A stretch of 64,000 bases of DNA from Pseudomonas petrae (GTDB lineage Bacteria > Pseudomonadota > Gammaproteobacteria > Pseudomonadales > Pseudomonadaceae), in NCBI RefSeq assembly GCF_021728295.1, contig NZ_JAKJXE010000002.1, positions 124,001 to 188,000 of the forward strand, given 5' to 3'. The notes under the pieces were generated by a model, which saw nothing but the letters and a program-made list of their open reading frames with translations, was not told the origin of the DNA and ran no database searches. Positions 8,550 through 18,640 of the stretch are shown in pieces. The number at the start of each line of letters is the position of its first letter. Position 1 is the stretch's first letter. The translations under genes and the position numbers were made by a program.

Positions 8550-8847
8550 TGCTTGTGATCTGCTTTTGATCTTCGTACACAAAAAGTCCAGTCACCGCAA
8601 AACGCGACGTTGGTGCAGGCTGAACGGAGGTCTCGTGGAGTGGGTCGAGCCGCATGGATGCGGCGAGAGCGCCGTCAGGACATGGATGTCCGTTCGGCGC
8701 GGGCCCACGGAGCGGGACCGGAGTGAAGGAACCCGACGAAGTCGGGCCAAACCAGGAGCAGGCACTTTTGCTTACTTTTGGTGCTTTTCAAAAGTAAGTC
8801 GCCGAAGGCGAAACCAGAGGCCCTTAGGCCGACGCTCTTGATCTTCT
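8550..8847 (-). repeat. Long structured intergenic element, copy B
   Basis: Reverse-oriented copy facing copy A. Its P4 hairpin is the other type, CTTACTTTTG/CAAAAGTAAG (8771-8798). Read on the plus strand, P1 pairs GGTCTCG with CGGGACC and GTGGGTC with GGCCCAC, using G.U wobbles where the opposite strand would have C.A mismatches. The first hairpin is degenerate (GCGTCGGCC...GGGCC). It ends 1 bp before the response-regulator stop codon. Confidence 0.82.
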
Positions 8848-8848
8848 C

Positions 8849-9595
8849 TCAGTCTCCCCTAAACAGATGCCGCGCCGGGTTTTTCAGCCACAGTTGCAGT
8901 TCGGCTTCGGCCTGTTCCAGCGCCGTGCGGTTGAGCAGGCGGCGGAGCAGGGCGACGTTCACGGCGCGGGCGCGGAGGTTGAAGGCAGTGCTGCGGTCGC
9001 CGGCTTCGTCCGGTTGGTAGACGCCGAGCTTTTCGTAAAGCTGTTGCAGCCGGTTCTGCACGCTGCGCAGCGACAGGTTGCGGCGGGTGGCGATGGTGCG
9101 GTCGGTCAGGCCGAGGGCGATGTCCTGCAGCACTTCGTATTCGCCATCACTCAGCCCGGACAACTGATCGTGGGCCTTGAGCTGCACGCCGCGAATCTCG
9201 CGGTCGATCACGCACTGCTGCTCGATGAACAGCCCCCGCAATGCCAGACGCAGGCGCTCTTCCGACGCGGTCTTGAGGATGTAACCGTAGGCCGCCCCCT
9301 GGGGCACGATGCGCGCGATGCCCCGCACATAGGCCTCATCCGAGTAATTCGACCAGAACAGAATCGACGTGTCCGGCTGCTGTCGCCAAATGGTTTTGGC
9401 AGCTTCCACGCCGGTGCGGCATGGCATCTGCAGGTCCATCACCACGGCATCCACGGGGCTCTGGCTGAACATTTGCTCGCCGATCTGGCCGTCTTCGGCC
9501 TCCAGCAAACGCGTGCATTCCGGCAGGGCCACTTCGATCACTTCGCGCAGGAACGCCCGGTGCACCGGGTCGTCTTCAATCAGCAGGACTTGCAT
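8849..9595 (-). CDS. NarL/LuxR-type response regulator
   Basis: Two-component response regulator of 248 aa. The receiver domain (about 1-125) starts MQVLLIEDDPVHRAFL with the acidic pair. The phospho-acceptor Asp is in VVMDLQMPCRTG and the conserved Lys in GYILKTASEE. The C-terminal LuxR-type helix-turn-helix (about 145-205) reads LSDGEYEVLQDIALG...RSVQNRLQQLYEKLGV, followed by a longer than usual helical tail. The start at 9595 overlaps the end of the kinase gene by 16 nt, so the two are one translational unit. The pair is divergent from a sugar ABC operon, its likely target. The stop abuts repeat copy B. Confidence 0.92.
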   Translation of the reverse strand: MQVLLIEDDPVHRAFLREVIEVALPECTRLLEAEDGQIGEQMFSQSPVDAVVMDLQMPCRTGVEAAKTIWRQQPDTSILFWSNYSDEAYVRGIARIVPQGAAYGYILKTASEERLRLALRGLFIEQQCVIDREIRGVQLKAHDQLSGLSDGEYEVLQDIALGLTDRTIATRRNLSLRSVQNRLQQLYEKLGVYQPDEAGDRSTAFNLRARAVNVALLRRLLNRTALEQAEAELQLWLKNPARHLFRGD

Positions 9596-10878
9596 GGCGT
9601 CTCCGTTAAAAGCGCTGGCCCAGAAACAGCCGCCGTCTCATCAACAAGGGCGAGAGCAGCCAGCGGCAGGCAGACCCTGACCCGCGTGCCTCGCTCGTGG
9701 GGCCCGCGCTCGATATACAACTGCGCCGCCATCAGTTGCGCGCGCACCTGCATGTTCTGAATGCCGCCGCTGTTGAACCGATGCCCCAGGTCCAGCCCAA
9801 CGCCGTCATCGTCAATCGTCAGCTGCAAAAGCCCGCGTTCGTGGCTGATGTGGATGACGATGCTGTCGGGCATGGCGTGCTTGATCGCGTTGTTCACCGC
9901 TTCCTGAATGATGCGGAACACCGCGACCTTCACCGACTCCGGCAAGCGATCGCCCATGCCGTCGGTGCTGTCCTGCAGACGCGTTTCGATGCTCAGGCCG
10001 CTGTCGCGTACGCTGCGCCGCAACAGGTCTTCAACGCCTTCTTCGAAGCCGAACAACTGCAGCACCGTCGGCTTGACCGCATCGATCAGTTGCCGCAGCT
10101 CCTGCATGCTGTCCTTGAGCGAGCAGGCGATGCCGCGCAAGTCCTCGCCCGGCACGCTGGGCAGGGTTTGCAGGCGGGCGATGCGCCGGTGCAGGCGGGT
10201 CATGTCGGCGAGGGTCTGGTCGTGCAAGTCCATGCCGACCCGCTGACGTTCACGCTCCAGTTCCTCGGTCAGGCGCAGCGCGCCCTGGCGCAGGCCTTCT
10301 TCTCGGGCACGCACTTGTGCTTCGGCGATGGCCAGTTGTTTGGCCTGTTCGGTCTGGCGCAGGGCATACACGTAGGAAGCCAGCAGATCGGCGACGTGCT
10401 GGGTGTGGCGCACGTCATCCAGGGTGTAGAAATGCTCGGTGTGTTTCGAGCAGCTCAGGGCGCCGATGATTTCGCCCCGCGCGCGTAAGGGCACGTGCAG
10501 GCGACTGCGCAGGCGGGCGTCGAAAATAGGGTGGTTGGCGGCGCCGGGGAAGGCGAAACGTGCGTCGTTCATGGCGTCGTGGGTCAGCAGAAACGCCTGC
10601 TCGCCCAACAGCACCGCTCGAATTGGGCTGGTATGCACCGGCATCGGCTGGGCGACATCGCCCCACAATGTGTGGACGCCGCTTTCGTAGGTGATGTGCT
10701 CGCGGCCGTCGAGAATGAACAGGCACACGTCGAGGTGGTCGTGGGGCAGGATCGGGCTGATTTCCCGGGAGACGGCGTCGATCATCGACTGGAAATCCAG
10801 CTGGCCGGCGAGGGCCCGGGAAATACCCAGAAAATGATGCAGCACGTCTTCGGCAAGGGTGTGCGGTCGCTGTGCCAT
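9580..10878 (-). CDS. GAF-domain sensor histidine kinase (NarX/UhpB class)
   Basis: Cytoplasmic sensor kinase of 432 aa. The N-terminal GAF domain (about 20-185) is the probable ligand sensor. A coiled coil of AEAQVRAREEGLRQGALRLT type follows. Then comes a HisKA_3 dimerisation domain with the phospho-His in GMDLHDQTLADMTRLHRRI (about 230), and an HATPase domain with the N box FRIIQEAVNNAIKHAM and the G box DDDGVGLDLGHRF. No membrane segment is present, so it should read an internal signal. The ATG at 10878 is chosen for its GGAG site; the frame is open slightly further. It overlaps and precedes its response-regulator gene. Confidence 0.92.
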   Translation of the reverse strand: MAQRPHTLAEDVLHHFLGISRALAGQLDFQSMIDAVSREISPILPHDHLDVCLFILDGREHITYESGVHTLWGDVAQPMPVHTSPIRAVLLGEQAFLLTHDAMNDARFAFPGAANHPIFDARLRSRLHVPLRARGEIIGALSCSKHTEHFYTLDDVRHTQHVADLLASYVYALRQTEQAKQLAIAEAQVRAREEGLRQGALRLTEELERERQRVGMDLHDQTLADMTRLHRRIARLQTLPSVPGEDLRGIACSLKDSMQELRQLIDAVKPTVLQLFGFEEGVEDLLRRSVRDSGLSIETRLQDSTDGMGDRLPESVKVAVFRIIQEAVNNAIKHAMPDSIVIHISHERGLLQLTIDDDGVGLDLGHRFNSGGIQNMQVRAQLMAAQLYIERGPHERGTRVRVCLPLAALALVDETAAVSGPALLTETPCKSC

Positions 10879-10973
10879 GGGCTCCAACCTGTTTTTATTT
10901 TTGGAATCGAACACTTTTTAAGATAGAGCACGGAGCGGTCGAGTCATTATGGCCCCTGCACCGCAAAAAGAAC

Positions 10974-11007
10974 GCAGGATCCTGCAGGTCGGTTGCGGGA
11001 TCCCGCA
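10974..11007. promoter_or_regulatory. Twin palindromes in the kinase/ABC divergent promoter
   Basis: Two perfect palindromes, GCAGGATCCTGC (10974-10985) and TGCGGGATCCCGCA (10994-11007), share the core GGATCC. Their centres are 21 bp apart, two helical turns. They sit between the divergent kinase (10878) and ABC (11139) genes and look like tandem sites for a dimeric regulator, possibly the neighbouring NarL-type protein. Confidence 0.6.
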
Positions 11008-11138
11008 TCAGGTCTGCACGATTGACCACTGACGCTCCGCGCCGGCCAGTGCAGACTCGCCGCGTACTGTTCGTAATAAGGTGCGACCGACGCCGTCGGC
11101 CACCCTGCAGCCCCCATAAAAATAACAAGGGTTCAACT

Positions 11139-12179
11139 ATGAAAAGTCGTCGTCATCCGCTACGCCGTTCGTTGCTCTGCGCTGCACTGGCCGTGGCGCC
11201 CCTGATGGCTCTGCCCGTCGCTGCCCACGCCGATACTGCCGACAAGAAGATCGCGCTCTCCAACAATTACGCCGGCAATTCCTGGCGCCAACTGATGCTC
11301 GCCAGCTGGCAGCAGACCACTGACAAAGCCGTCAAGGATGGCCTGATCGCGTCGGCCGACAGCTTCACCACGGCGGAAAACCAGGCCACCGAGCAGGCCG
11401 CGCAAATCCAGAACCTGATCCTGCAGGGCTATGACGCCATCGTCATCAATGCCTCGTCGCCGACAGCGCTCAACGGCGCGGTGAAACAGGCCTGCGACGC
11501 CGGCATCATCGTCGTCTCCTTCGACGGTACCGTCTCCGAGCCGTGCGCCTACCGCATCTCCATGGACTTCAAACAGACCGGCATCGAGCAGATGGATTAC
11601 CTGTCCGAGCGCTTCCCCCAGGGCGGCAACGTCCTGGAAGTGCGTGGTCTGGCCGGCGTGTCGGTGGACGAGCGCATTCACTCCGGCATCACCGCCGGCG
11701 CGCAGAAACACCCGAACCTGAAAGTGATCGGAGAAGTGAACGGCAACTGGTCACCGACCGTGGCGCAGAAAGCCGTTTCCGGCGTGCTCCCCAGCTTGCC
11801 GAAAGTCGACGCCGTGGTGACCCAGGGCGGCGAAGGCGTCGGCATTGCCCAGGCCTTTGTCGCGGCAGGCCGCCCGTTGCCGGCGATCATCTTCGGCAAC
11901 CGCGAAGAAGAGCTGAGCTGGTGGAAAAAGCAAAGCGACACCCAGGGCTATCAAAGCTTTTCGATCAGCAGCGGACCGAGCATTTCCAGCCTGGCGTTCT
12001 ATGTCGCGCAGCAGTTGCTCGACGGCAAAAAAATGCCCCATGACCTGTTGTCGCCAGCGGTCACCGTCACCCAGCAGACCCTCGACGCCAGCCTGAAGGA
12101 CCTGCCCAAGGGCGGGATCGTCAGCGAGACCTACAGCGTCGACGACGTCGCCAAGCTGAAGCCCGCCGCTTCCCTGTGA
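11139..12179 (+). CDS. Periplasmic sugar-binding protein of ABC importer
   Basis: Solute-binding protein of 346 aa for a carbohydrate (CUT2) ABC importer, Peripla_BP_4 type. The start at 11139 gives a signal peptide with twin basic residues (MKSRRHPLRRSLL) and a likely cut after VAAHA. The mature part shows the ribose/galactose-binding layout: KIALSNNYAGNSWRQLM, IQNLILQGYDAIVINASSP, then VVSFDGTVSEPC and VVTQGGEGVGIAQAF. The ligand is not determined; the gluconolactonase gene at the operon end hints at an aldose or lactone. First gene of the operon; a strong hairpin follows it. Confidence 0.92.
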   Translation: MKSRRHPLRRSLLCAALAVAPLMALPVAAHADTADKKIALSNNYAGNSWRQLMLASWQQTTDKAVKDGLIASADSFTTAENQATEQAAQIQNLILQGYDAIVINASSPTALNGAVKQACDAGIIVVSFDGTVSEPCAYRISMDFKQTGIEQMDYLSERFPQGGNVLEVRGLAGVSVDERIHSGITAGAQKHPNLKVIGEVNGNWSPTVAQKAVSGVLPSLPKVDAVVTQGGEGVGIAQAFVAAGRPLPAIIFGNREEELSWWKKQSDTQGYQSFSISSGPSISSLAFYVAQQLLDGKKMPHDLLSPAVTVTQQTLDASLKDLPKGGIVSETYSVDDVAKLKPAASL

Positions 12180-12198
12180 GCTTTTCCATTTGAGCACC

Positions 12199-12223
12199 GC
12201 GGGCCGCGCTGCCTGCGGCCCGC
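12199..12223 (+). promoter_or_regulatory. Intercistronic hairpin after the binding-protein gene
   Basis: A 9-bp perfect GC stem (GCGGGCCGC 12199-12207 with GCGGCCCGC 12215-12223) has a 7-nt loop and no U tract. It lies between the binding-protein stop and the ATPase start. Such hairpins often stabilise the upstream mRNA, so binding protein is made in excess of the membrane parts. Confidence 0.65.
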
Positions 12224-12238
12224 AAAGGAATTCTGACC

Positions 12239-13696
12239 ATGAACGCAAATGGACCTGTGCGGGTGGCCTTCGCCGGCGCCGGCAAATCGTTCGGCGCCGT
12301 ACGTGCCCTGTGTGATGTCGACCTGAGCGTGCGCGCCGGCGAGTGCCTGGGCTTGATCGGCCACAACGGCGCGGGCAAATCGACCCTGATGCAAGTGCTC
12401 GCCGGCACCCTGGCCGCCGATTGCGGGCAGCTGCTGATCGAAGGCCGCGACCTGCGCGAAGGCTATTCGGTGCAAGTGGCGCGGCAGCACGGCATTCGCT
12501 GCGTGTTTCAGGAGCTGTCGCTGTGCCCGAACCTCAACGTGGCAGAGAACACCCGACTGATGTCACCGGCCCTGCGCGGCTTCGGCTGGCGGCGTCGGGC
12601 CGGTGCGCTGATCGAAGCGATGCTGGAGCAGATTTTCCCCGGCCACGGCATCGAAGCCGATGACATCGTCGCTGACCTGTCCATCGGCAAGCGGCAGATG
12701 GTGGAAATCGCCCGGGCGTTCATCAACGTCGATGAGCGCCTTGATCTAATCATCCTCGACGAACCCACTTCATCCCTCGACGCGCGGGTTGCCGAGCAGC
12801 TGTTGCGTCACGTGCGGCGGTTCGTCGAGGGCGGCGGCAGCATCGTGCTGATCAGCCACATCCTCGGCGAAATGCTCGGCGCCTGTGACCGCATTGCGGT
12901 GATGCGTGACGGCAGAATCGTTGAAACCCGCGCGGCGCAGGCCTTCACCCACGATTCGCTGGTGGAAGTCATGGGCGGCACTGCACGTGAACAGCAGCAG
13001 GCGACACAGGATTACGCCTCTCGACGTGAGCACGGCAGCCCGCGCGTGCAACAGCGTCCGGCGCGACAGGCGGATGGCCGCACGGTGCAGGCGTTTACCG
13101 GCGAGATCGTCGGGCTGTCCGGGCTGGCCGGCCACGGCCAGAGCCAGTTACTGACCCAGGTGCTGCGCGACTGCGTCAAGCACGGCACCGGCGCCAGTTT
13201 CGTCGCCGGCGACCGCCAGACCGACGGCGTGTTTGCGCTGTGGTCCATTGGCGAAAACATCACCATCGGCTCGCTCAACCAGCTCAAGCGCGGCCTGCTG
13301 CTGGACCCCGACGCCGAGCAGGCCATGGCCGACGACTGGATGAAGCGCATGAGCATCCGCACCCCTGACATGCGCAACCCGATCCTGTCGCTGTCCGGCG
13401 GCAACCAGCAAAAAGCGTTGTTTGCCCGGGCGCTGGCCTCCGACAGCCAGATCATCCTGATGGACGACCCCATGCGCGGCGTCGATGTCGGCACCAAGCG
13501 CGAGGTGTATTCGATTCTGATGGAGGAGGCCGCCCGCGGCCGCACGTTCATCTGGTACACCACCGAACTGGAAGAGCTGACCTATTGCGATCACGTGTAT
13601 GTGTTCCGCGACGGCCAGACCGTGCTCGACATGCCGCGCAGTGAATTGAGCGAGGAGCGCATCTTGCGCAGCTCCTTCGCCGAGGAAACCCCATGA
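12239..13696 (+). CDS. Sugar ABC importer, dual ATP-binding subunit
   Basis: RbsA/XylG-like ATPase of 485 aa with two fused nucleotide-binding domains that power the importer at the inner membrane face. The first has Walker [10 protein letters not shown] (about 42-50), signature [14 protein letters not shown], Walker [10 protein letters not shown] and switch SHILGEML. The second has the usual degenerate P-loop (GLAGHGQSQ), signature [15 protein letters not shown] and Walker B IILMDDP. The family norm is about 490-510 aa, so this one is slightly short in the linker around 265-290. Its stop overlaps the next ATG by 4 nt. Confidence 0.95.
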   Translation: MNANGPVRVAFAGAGKSFGAVRALCDVDLSVRAGECLGLIGHNGAGKSTLMQVLAGTLAADCGQLLIEGRDLREGYSVQVARQHGIRCVFQELSLCPNLNVAENTRLMSPALRGFGWRRRAGALIEAMLEQIFPGHGIEADDIVADLSIGKRQMVEIARAFINVDERLDLIILDEPTSSLDARVAEQLLRHVRRFVEGGGSIVLISHILGEMLGACDRIAVMRDGRIVETRAAQAFTHDSLVEVMGGTAREQQQATQDYASRREHGSPRVQQRPARQADGRTVQAFTGEIVGLSGLAGHGQSQLLTQVLRDCVKHGTGASFVAGDRQTDGVFALWSIGENITIGSLNQLKRGLLLDPDAEQAMADDWMKRMSIRTPDMRNPILSLSGGNQQKALFARALASDSQIILMDDPMRGVDVGTKREVYSILMEEAARGRTFIWYTTELEELTYCDHVYVFRDGQTVLDMPRSELSEERILRSSFAEETP

Positions 13697-14682
13697 ATGC
13701 CCCGTTGAATTCTGTTGCCCGCGCACCTGTCGCGACGCGCAACAACGCCGCGCGCCGTGCCCGCATGCTCCGCGCCGCCTTGCCGGCGGTGTCGCTGGTG
13801 GTCTTGCTGGCGACCATCTTCATCATGCAACCCAGGGCCATGAGCTACATGGGCCTGCACCTGATGCTCAACCTGGCGGTACCGATTGCCCTGGCGACCA
13901 TCGCGCAGATGCTGATCATCAGCGTCAACGACCTCGATCTGTCCATGGGCAGTTTCATCAGCTTCGTCGCCTGCGTGGCGGTGACGCTACTCGATCAGCA
14001 CCCGTTTCTCGGCTGGCTGGCGCTGGCCGGGTGCGTGGGTGTGTATGCCTTGCTCGGCGCGCTGATCCATAGCCGCAACCTGCCGTCGATTGTCGTCACC
14101 CTGGGCATGTCGTTCATCTGGGTCGGCGGCGCGATTCTGCTGTTGCCGTCGCCCGGCGGGACGGCGCCGCAGTGGCTGCAAACCCTGGTGCGAATCAAGC
14201 CGCCGCTGATTCCGCTGGCGATCATCGTGTGCATCGTACTCGGGCTGGCGATGCATTTTTTCCTGATGCGCTCCACCGTCGGCGTGGTGCTGCGCGGCGC
14301 CGGCGGCAATCCGCTGGCGATCGCCAAGGCCGGCTGGTCGCTGCTGCGTATCAAGGTGGCGATGTACGCCATGGCTGGGGGCTTCGGCGTGTTGTCGGGG
14401 CTGTTTCTGGTGGGTCTGACCACGTCGGCCGACGCCAACGTGGCGCTGCGTTACACCCTGCTGTCCATCGCCGGGGTGATTCTCGGCGGCGGCGAATTCG
14501 TCGGCGGGCGCGTGTCGCCCATGGGCGCGGTGCTCGGCGCGCTGACCCTGGTGCTGGCCGGTTCGTTGCTGTCGTTCATCCGCATCTCGCCTGACTGGCA
14601 GATCGGCGCCCAGGGCGCGATTCTGATTTTCGTGCTGGCGCTGCGTGCGGCGGTCAATCGTCTGGAGGTACGCCCGCTATGA
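13693..14682 (+). CDS. Sugar ABC importer permease 1
   Basis: CUT2-family inner-membrane permease of 329 aa (BPD_transp_2). It has about eight to ten hydrophobic segments, starting with [16 protein letters not shown] (about 30-46). Family features include the [18 protein letters not shown] segment and the late [14 protein letters not shown] loop that contacts the ATPase. It starts within ATGA, overlapping the ATPase stop, and ends 4 nt inside the next permease. It probably forms a heterodimeric channel with that permease, as two non-identical permeases are encoded in this operon. Confidence 0.93.
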   Translation: MNAPLNSVARAPVATRNNAARRARMLRAALPAVSLVVLLATIFIMQPRAMSYMGLHLMLNLAVPIALATIAQMLIISVNDLDLSMGSFISFVACVAVTLLDQHPFLGWLALAGCVGVYALLGALIHSRNLPSIVVTLGMSFIWVGGAILLLPSPGGTAPQWLQTLVRIKPPLIPLAIIVCIVLGLAMHFFLMRSTVGVVLRGAGGNPLAIAKAGWSLLRIKVAMYAMAGGFGVLSGLFLVGLTTSADANVALRYTLLSIAGVILGGGEFVGGRVSPMGAVLGALTLVLAGSLLSFIRISPDWQIGAQGAILIFVLALRAAVNRLEVRPL

Positions 14683-15635
14683 GCACGTCAACTGTTGCAG
14701 CGCTGCGCGGCAAGCCATGGCTGTGGTCATTCCTTGCCGCGTTATTGATCTGGGCGGCGACGCTGGTGTTCACCGGCGGGCAGGGTGCAGGCGCGCTGCT
14801 GTCCGGCGCGCTGGCGTTCTCGACCTTCTTCGCGATTGTCGGCATCGGCCAGATGTTCGTCATCAGCACCGGGCCTGGCAACATCGATCTGTCGATCCCG
14901 GCCAACATCGCCCTCAGCGGCGCGCTGGGCATGAAGCTGATGGACGGCCAGGACGCGAACATCTGGCTGGGCGTGATCGGCGTGCTGGGCATCGGCGTGC
15001 TGGTGGGCTGCGGCAATTTCGCGCTGATCCGCCTGCTGCGCATTCCTCCGATCATCGCGACCCTGTCGGCGAGTTTCATCCTGCAATCTCTGGCCATCGC
15101 CTATGGCCGCAGCGTGCGGGTGCCGCCGCCGGACAGTTTCTACACCTTCGCCACCGGCCGCGTGTTTGGCGTGCCTTACCTTGCCATCGTGGTGATCGCT
15201 GTGGCGGTGCTCATGGGTTACGTGCTGACCCGCACCCGCTACGGTCGCTCGGTGCTGGCCATCGGGCAGAACGCCCGCGCCGCCGAACTGGCCGGTATTC
15301 GGGTCGGTCGGATGCGCTTCGCCACCTACGTGCTCTGCGCCGTGTTCGGCAGCCTCTGCGGCCTGACCCTGGCCGGGTTTTCCGGTGGTGCGTCGCTGGG
15401 CATGGGCGAGGAATACCTGGTGGCCTCCATCGCCGTCGTGGTGATCGGCGGCACCTCGGTGGCGGGCGGGTTCTCCAACGTGCCGGGTATCTGGGGCGCG
15501 TCGCTGTTTCTGTACCTGCTGGTGAGCATGCTCAACACCTTCGGCGCCAGTGCCGGGGTGCGGCTGATCCTCACCGGGCTGATCATCATTGCGGTGATTA
15601 CCGCTGTCAGCGGACGCAAAAATGCCCGCGCCTGA
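14679..15635 (+). CDS. Sugar ABC importer permease 2
   Basis: Second CUT2-type permease (318 aa), homologous to its neighbour: IGQMFVISTGPGNIDLSIP parallels [17 protein letters not shown], and VVVIGGTSVAGGFSNVPG is the equivalent cytoplasmic loop. About eight to ten transmembrane segments are present. It overlaps the preceding gene by 4 nt (ATGA). The end overlaps the upstream-most possible start of the gluconolactonase gene. Confidence 0.93.
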   Translation: MSTSTVAALRGKPWLWSFLAALLIWAATLVFTGGQGAGALLSGALAFSTFFAIVGIGQMFVISTGPGNIDLSIPANIALSGALGMKLMDGQDANIWLGVIGVLGIGVLVGCGNFALIRLLRIPPIIATLSASFILQSLAIAYGRSVRVPPPDSFYTFATGRVFGVPYLAIVVIAVAVLMGYVLTRTRYGRSVLAIGQNARAAELAGIRVGRMRFATYVLCAVFGSLCGLTLAGFSGGASLGMGEEYLVASIAVVVIGGTSVAGGFSNVPGIWGASLFLYLLVSMLNTFGASAGVRLILTGLIIIAVITAVSGRKNARA

Positions 15636-15651
15636 ATTAAGGATCGACCCT

Positions 15652-16563
15652 GTGTCCGACGAACTCTACGAATGCCATGACAAGCGTTTCCACCGCCTGA
15701 TCCTGCCCAACACCCAGCTTGAGCGCCTGTACGACCAGTGCCGCTGGGCCGAAGGGCCGGTGTGGTTCAACGACGGCGGCTATCTGCTGTGGAGCGACAT
15801 CCCCAACCAGCGCATGTTGCGCTGGACGCCGGAGCAGGGCGTGTCCACGTTCCGCACCCCGTCGAATTTCGCCAACGGCAACACCCGCGACCTGCTGGGC
15901 CGGCTGATCACCTGCGAGCACGGCACGCGCAGCGTCACCCGCACCGAACCGGACGGTTCGATCACCGTGCTGGCCGAGCGGTTCGAAGGTAAACGCCTGA
16001 ACTCGCCGAATGATGTGGTGGTGCACCGCGATGGCGCGGTGTGGTTCACCGACCCCAGCTACGGCATTCTCACTGATTACGAAGGCTATCAGGCCGAAGA
16101 AGAGCAGCCGGGCCGCCACGTCTACCGCATCGACCCGGACAGCGGCGAGATCGCCTGCATGGCCAACGATTTCGTGCAGCCCAACGGCCTGGCGTTCTCC
16201 CCGGACGGGCAGACCCTGTACATCGCCGATTCCGGGCGCTCCCACGACCCCGACGGGCCCCATCACATCCGCGCGTTCGAGGTGATCAATGGCCGCGAAC
16301 TGGGGCAGTGGCGGGTGTTCGCGGTGATTGAACCGGGCGTACCGGACGGCATGCGCGTCGATGTGCAGGGCAATGTCTGGACCAGTGCCGGCGACGGCGT
16401 TCAGTGCTTCGCCGCCGATGGCACCTTGCTGGGCAAGATTCGCCTGCCGGAGAAGGTCGCCAACCTGACCTTCGGCGGCCCGCGCCGTAACCGCCTGTTC
16501 ATCACCGCGAACACGTCGTTGTACTCGGTGTACGTGGCGGTGGCGGGGGCTCAGGTGCCTTGA
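15652..16563 (+). CDS. SMP-30/gluconolactonase family lactonase
   Basis: Six-bladed beta-propeller enzyme of the SMP-30/gluconolactonase/LRE family, expected to hydrolyse a sugar lactone to the aldonic acid with a bound divalent metal. Visible signatures are RWAEGPVWF (metal-ligand Glu), NGNTRD, KRLNSPNDVVV (Asn ligand), DPSYG, QPNGLAFSPD and PDGMRVD (Asp ligand). No signal peptide, so cytoplasmic. The GTG at 15652 is preferred because AAGGA lies 8 nt upstream; the ATG at 15622 is an alternative and would overlap the permease by 14 nt. Its place at the end of the sugar importer operon suggests it acts on the imported sugar after oxidation. Confidence 0.9.
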   Translation: MSDELYECHDKRFHRLILPNTQLERLYDQCRWAEGPVWFNDGGYLLWSDIPNQRMLRWTPEQGVSTFRTPSNFANGNTRDLLGRLITCEHGTRSVTRTEPDGSITVLAERFEGKRLNSPNDVVVHRDGAVWFTDPSYGILTDYEGYQAEEEQPGRHVYRIDPDSGEIACMANDFVQPNGLAFSPDGQTLYIADSGRSHDPDGPHHIRAFEVINGRELGQWRVFAVIEPGVPDGMRVDVQGNVWTSAGDGVQCFAADGTLLGKIRLPEKVANLTFGGPRRNRLFITANTSLYSVYVAVAGAQVP

Positions 16564-16609
16564 GCGTTGGCTGAATGGCGCGCCGCGTTTTGTGCTGCGC
16601 GCCCGGTCC

Positions 16610-18640
16610 TCAAAGTTTGAAGCGACCGACCACGGTGCGCAGTTCGCCGGCCAGCAGCGACAGTTCGTCCGCCGTTACCGCGTTGTCCTCGATGCCTTCC
16701 ATCAACATGAAGGTGCCGTTGCGGATCCCGGTGACGTTGCGGTTGATGTCCTCGGACACGGCGTGCTGCTGAACGGCAGCGCTGGCAACCTGGGTGTTCA
16801 TGCCGACGATCGACTCCACGCCTTCGTTGATCGCGTTCAGGCTTGAAGACGTCTGATCGGCTGACGTCAGGCAATCCTGCGCCCGGTCCTTGCCTGCTTT
16901 CATCTGCTCTACGGCAGCGGTGGTCGCCATTTGCAATTGCTGGATGATCCGCTGGATTTCTGCGGTGGAGTTCTGCGTGCGTGAAGCCAGGGTTCTCACT
17001 TCATCCGCGACCACGGCAAAGCCACGGCCTTGCTCGCCGGCGCGGGCGGCTTCGATGGCGGCATTAAGGGCGAGCAGGTTGGTCTGGTCGGCGATGTTGC
17101 GGATCACTTCAATGACCCCGCCGATTTCCTGACTGTGCAGCGCGAGCGCCGCGACCTTTTGCGCGCTGAGGTCGACTTCGCCGGCCAGCGCCTCGATGGT
17201 CTGGCGGGTCTGCTGCATGACGTCCAGGCCTTTGCCCGATGCCTGGCTGGCCTGTTCCGCTGCACGCGCCGCGCCTTCGGTGTTCTGGGCGACGTCGGCG
17301 ACACTGGCGGTCATTTCGTTGATCGCCGTGGCGACCTGTTCAGTTTCCCCCTGCTGGGCGTTCATCGACATTTTGGCGCGGTCGATGGACGCACTCAGGC
17401 GAGCCGACGCGTCGGACACCGAGCGCGAACTGCGCTCGACCTGAGCGAGGGACTCACCGAAGGCCTGGACCATGTGATTCAAGCCGGTGCCGATGTCGGC
17501 CATTTCGTCTTTGCCCGTCACGTTGACACGTGCCGTGAGATCGCCTTGGGCGATGCGACGCGTGGCGCCCAACATGGCTTCCATGGCTTGGCGCATGGCG
17601 CTGTAGATCCCGCTGAAGGCATAGATCAGCAGCAGGCCGGCGATGACGAACATGGCCAGCATGGCGGTGCGTTCAGCCGACTTGTCCTGAACCCGTTGCT
17701 CCAGCACCGCAGACAGTGCCGCCTGCAAAGCGTCCTGCGCCTTGTACAGCTCGGCGACCACGGCGTTGCCTTTTGCCGGCACCCCCTGCATGCCGGTGAT
17801 GGTGTTTTGCGGTGAGGCAATCAAGTTTTCCAGGTCACTGCGAAAGCTATCCAGGCTCGAAAGCCCGCTGATCACAGGGGACTGGATGCGATCCGTGAGC
17901 GCCGGTTCCTGACGACGCAACAGGCTGAGGCTCTGCAGCAATTCCTGGCGAATCTGGGTTTCTTGCTTGAGCAGCGAGCTGAGCATGCCACGGGTGGCGT
18001 CTGTCAACGGCTGGCCTTCATGCAGACCGCTGGCCAGGCCGCGCAAGTGGCCGACGATGTTGATCTGACGCGGCAGACGCAGGGTGCTTTGATCGATCAG
18101 GAACAGCGAGGCGTAGTCTTCGTCGAGCACCATCCCGGAGGTGGCGGAGACGAAGTAGATGAAATTCAGCGTCTGGGTGAGCTGGTCGCTCCATTGATGA
18201 AACATGCTCGCCTGATCGGCGCCCGCACGGGTCTGGTTGATCAGCCCGTCGGCCCCGGAACGCAGGCGCTGCACGCGGTCGCCTGTTTCCAGCTCGACGG
18301 TGAACTGGCGGTTGGTGGTTTCCAGTTTGGTGAAGGCTTCCTGCAGTTTGGCCTGGTTGGCCGCGAGGTCAGGTTGGGCCGTTGGATCCCCGCTGAGCAG
18401 GCGGTTGGTCAATGCCCGTTGCAGCATCGACAGTCGCAGTACGGGGGTAACGTCCATCAGATAGCGCTGACCGACTTGCTCGGAATGGATGTTATCGATG
18501 CTGGCGTTGAGCTGATGCAACAGGCGCGCGCCCAAAAGTGCCAAGGGGAGCAAAACGATGATGGCAAGCAGCGCGAACTTGGCGGGAAAGCGCAGGCGGT
18601 CGGTCAGGTACACGGCAGGGGCAAGAATATTCATCCACAT
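16610..18640 (-). CDS. Methyl-accepting chemotaxis protein (large periplasmic sensor)
   Basis: Transmembrane chemoreceptor of 676 aa. TM1 (about 20-42) is [18 protein letters not shown] and TM2 (about 320-340) is [19 protein letters not shown]. They enclose a ~280-residue, mostly helical periplasmic sensor that I cannot assign to a ligand. HAMP follows ([19 protein letters not shown]), then a long coiled-coil signalling domain with the conserved hairpin tip ([20 protein letters not shown]). It reports to CheA/CheW. Start: two close ATG codons (18640 and 18634). Convergent with the gluconolactonase gene. Confidence 0.93.
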   Translation of the reverse strand: MWMNILAPAVYLTDRLRFPAKFALLAIIVLLPLALLGARLLHQLNASIDNIHSEQVGQRYLMDVTPVLRLSMLQRALTNRLLSGDPTAQPDLAANQAKLQEAFTKLETTNRQFTVELETGDRVQRLRSGADGLINQTRAGADQASMFHQWSDQLTQTLNFIYFVSATSGMVLDEDYASLFLIDQSTLRLPRQINIVGHLRGLASGLHEGQPLTDATRGMLSSLLKQETQIRQELLQSLSLLRRQEPALTDRIQSPVISGLSSLDSFRSDLENLIASPQNTITGMQGVPAKGNAVVAELYKAQDALQAALSAVLEQRVQDKSAERTAMLAMFVIAGLLLIYAFSGIYSAMRQAMEAMLGATRRIAQGDLTARVNVTGKDEMADIGTGLNHMVQAFGESLAQVERSSRSVSDASARLSASIDRAKMSMNAQQGETEQVATAINEMTASVADVAQNTEGAARAAEQASQASGKGLDVMQQTRQTIEALAGEVDLSAQKVAALALHSQEIGGVIEVIRNIADQTNLLALNAAIEAARAGEQGRGFAVVADEVRTLASRTQNSTAEIQRIIQQLQMATTAAVEQMKAGKDRAQDCLTSADQTSSSLNAINEGVESIVGMNTQVASAAVQQHAVSEDINRNVTGIRNGTFMLMEGIEDNAVTADELSLLAGELRTVVGRFKL

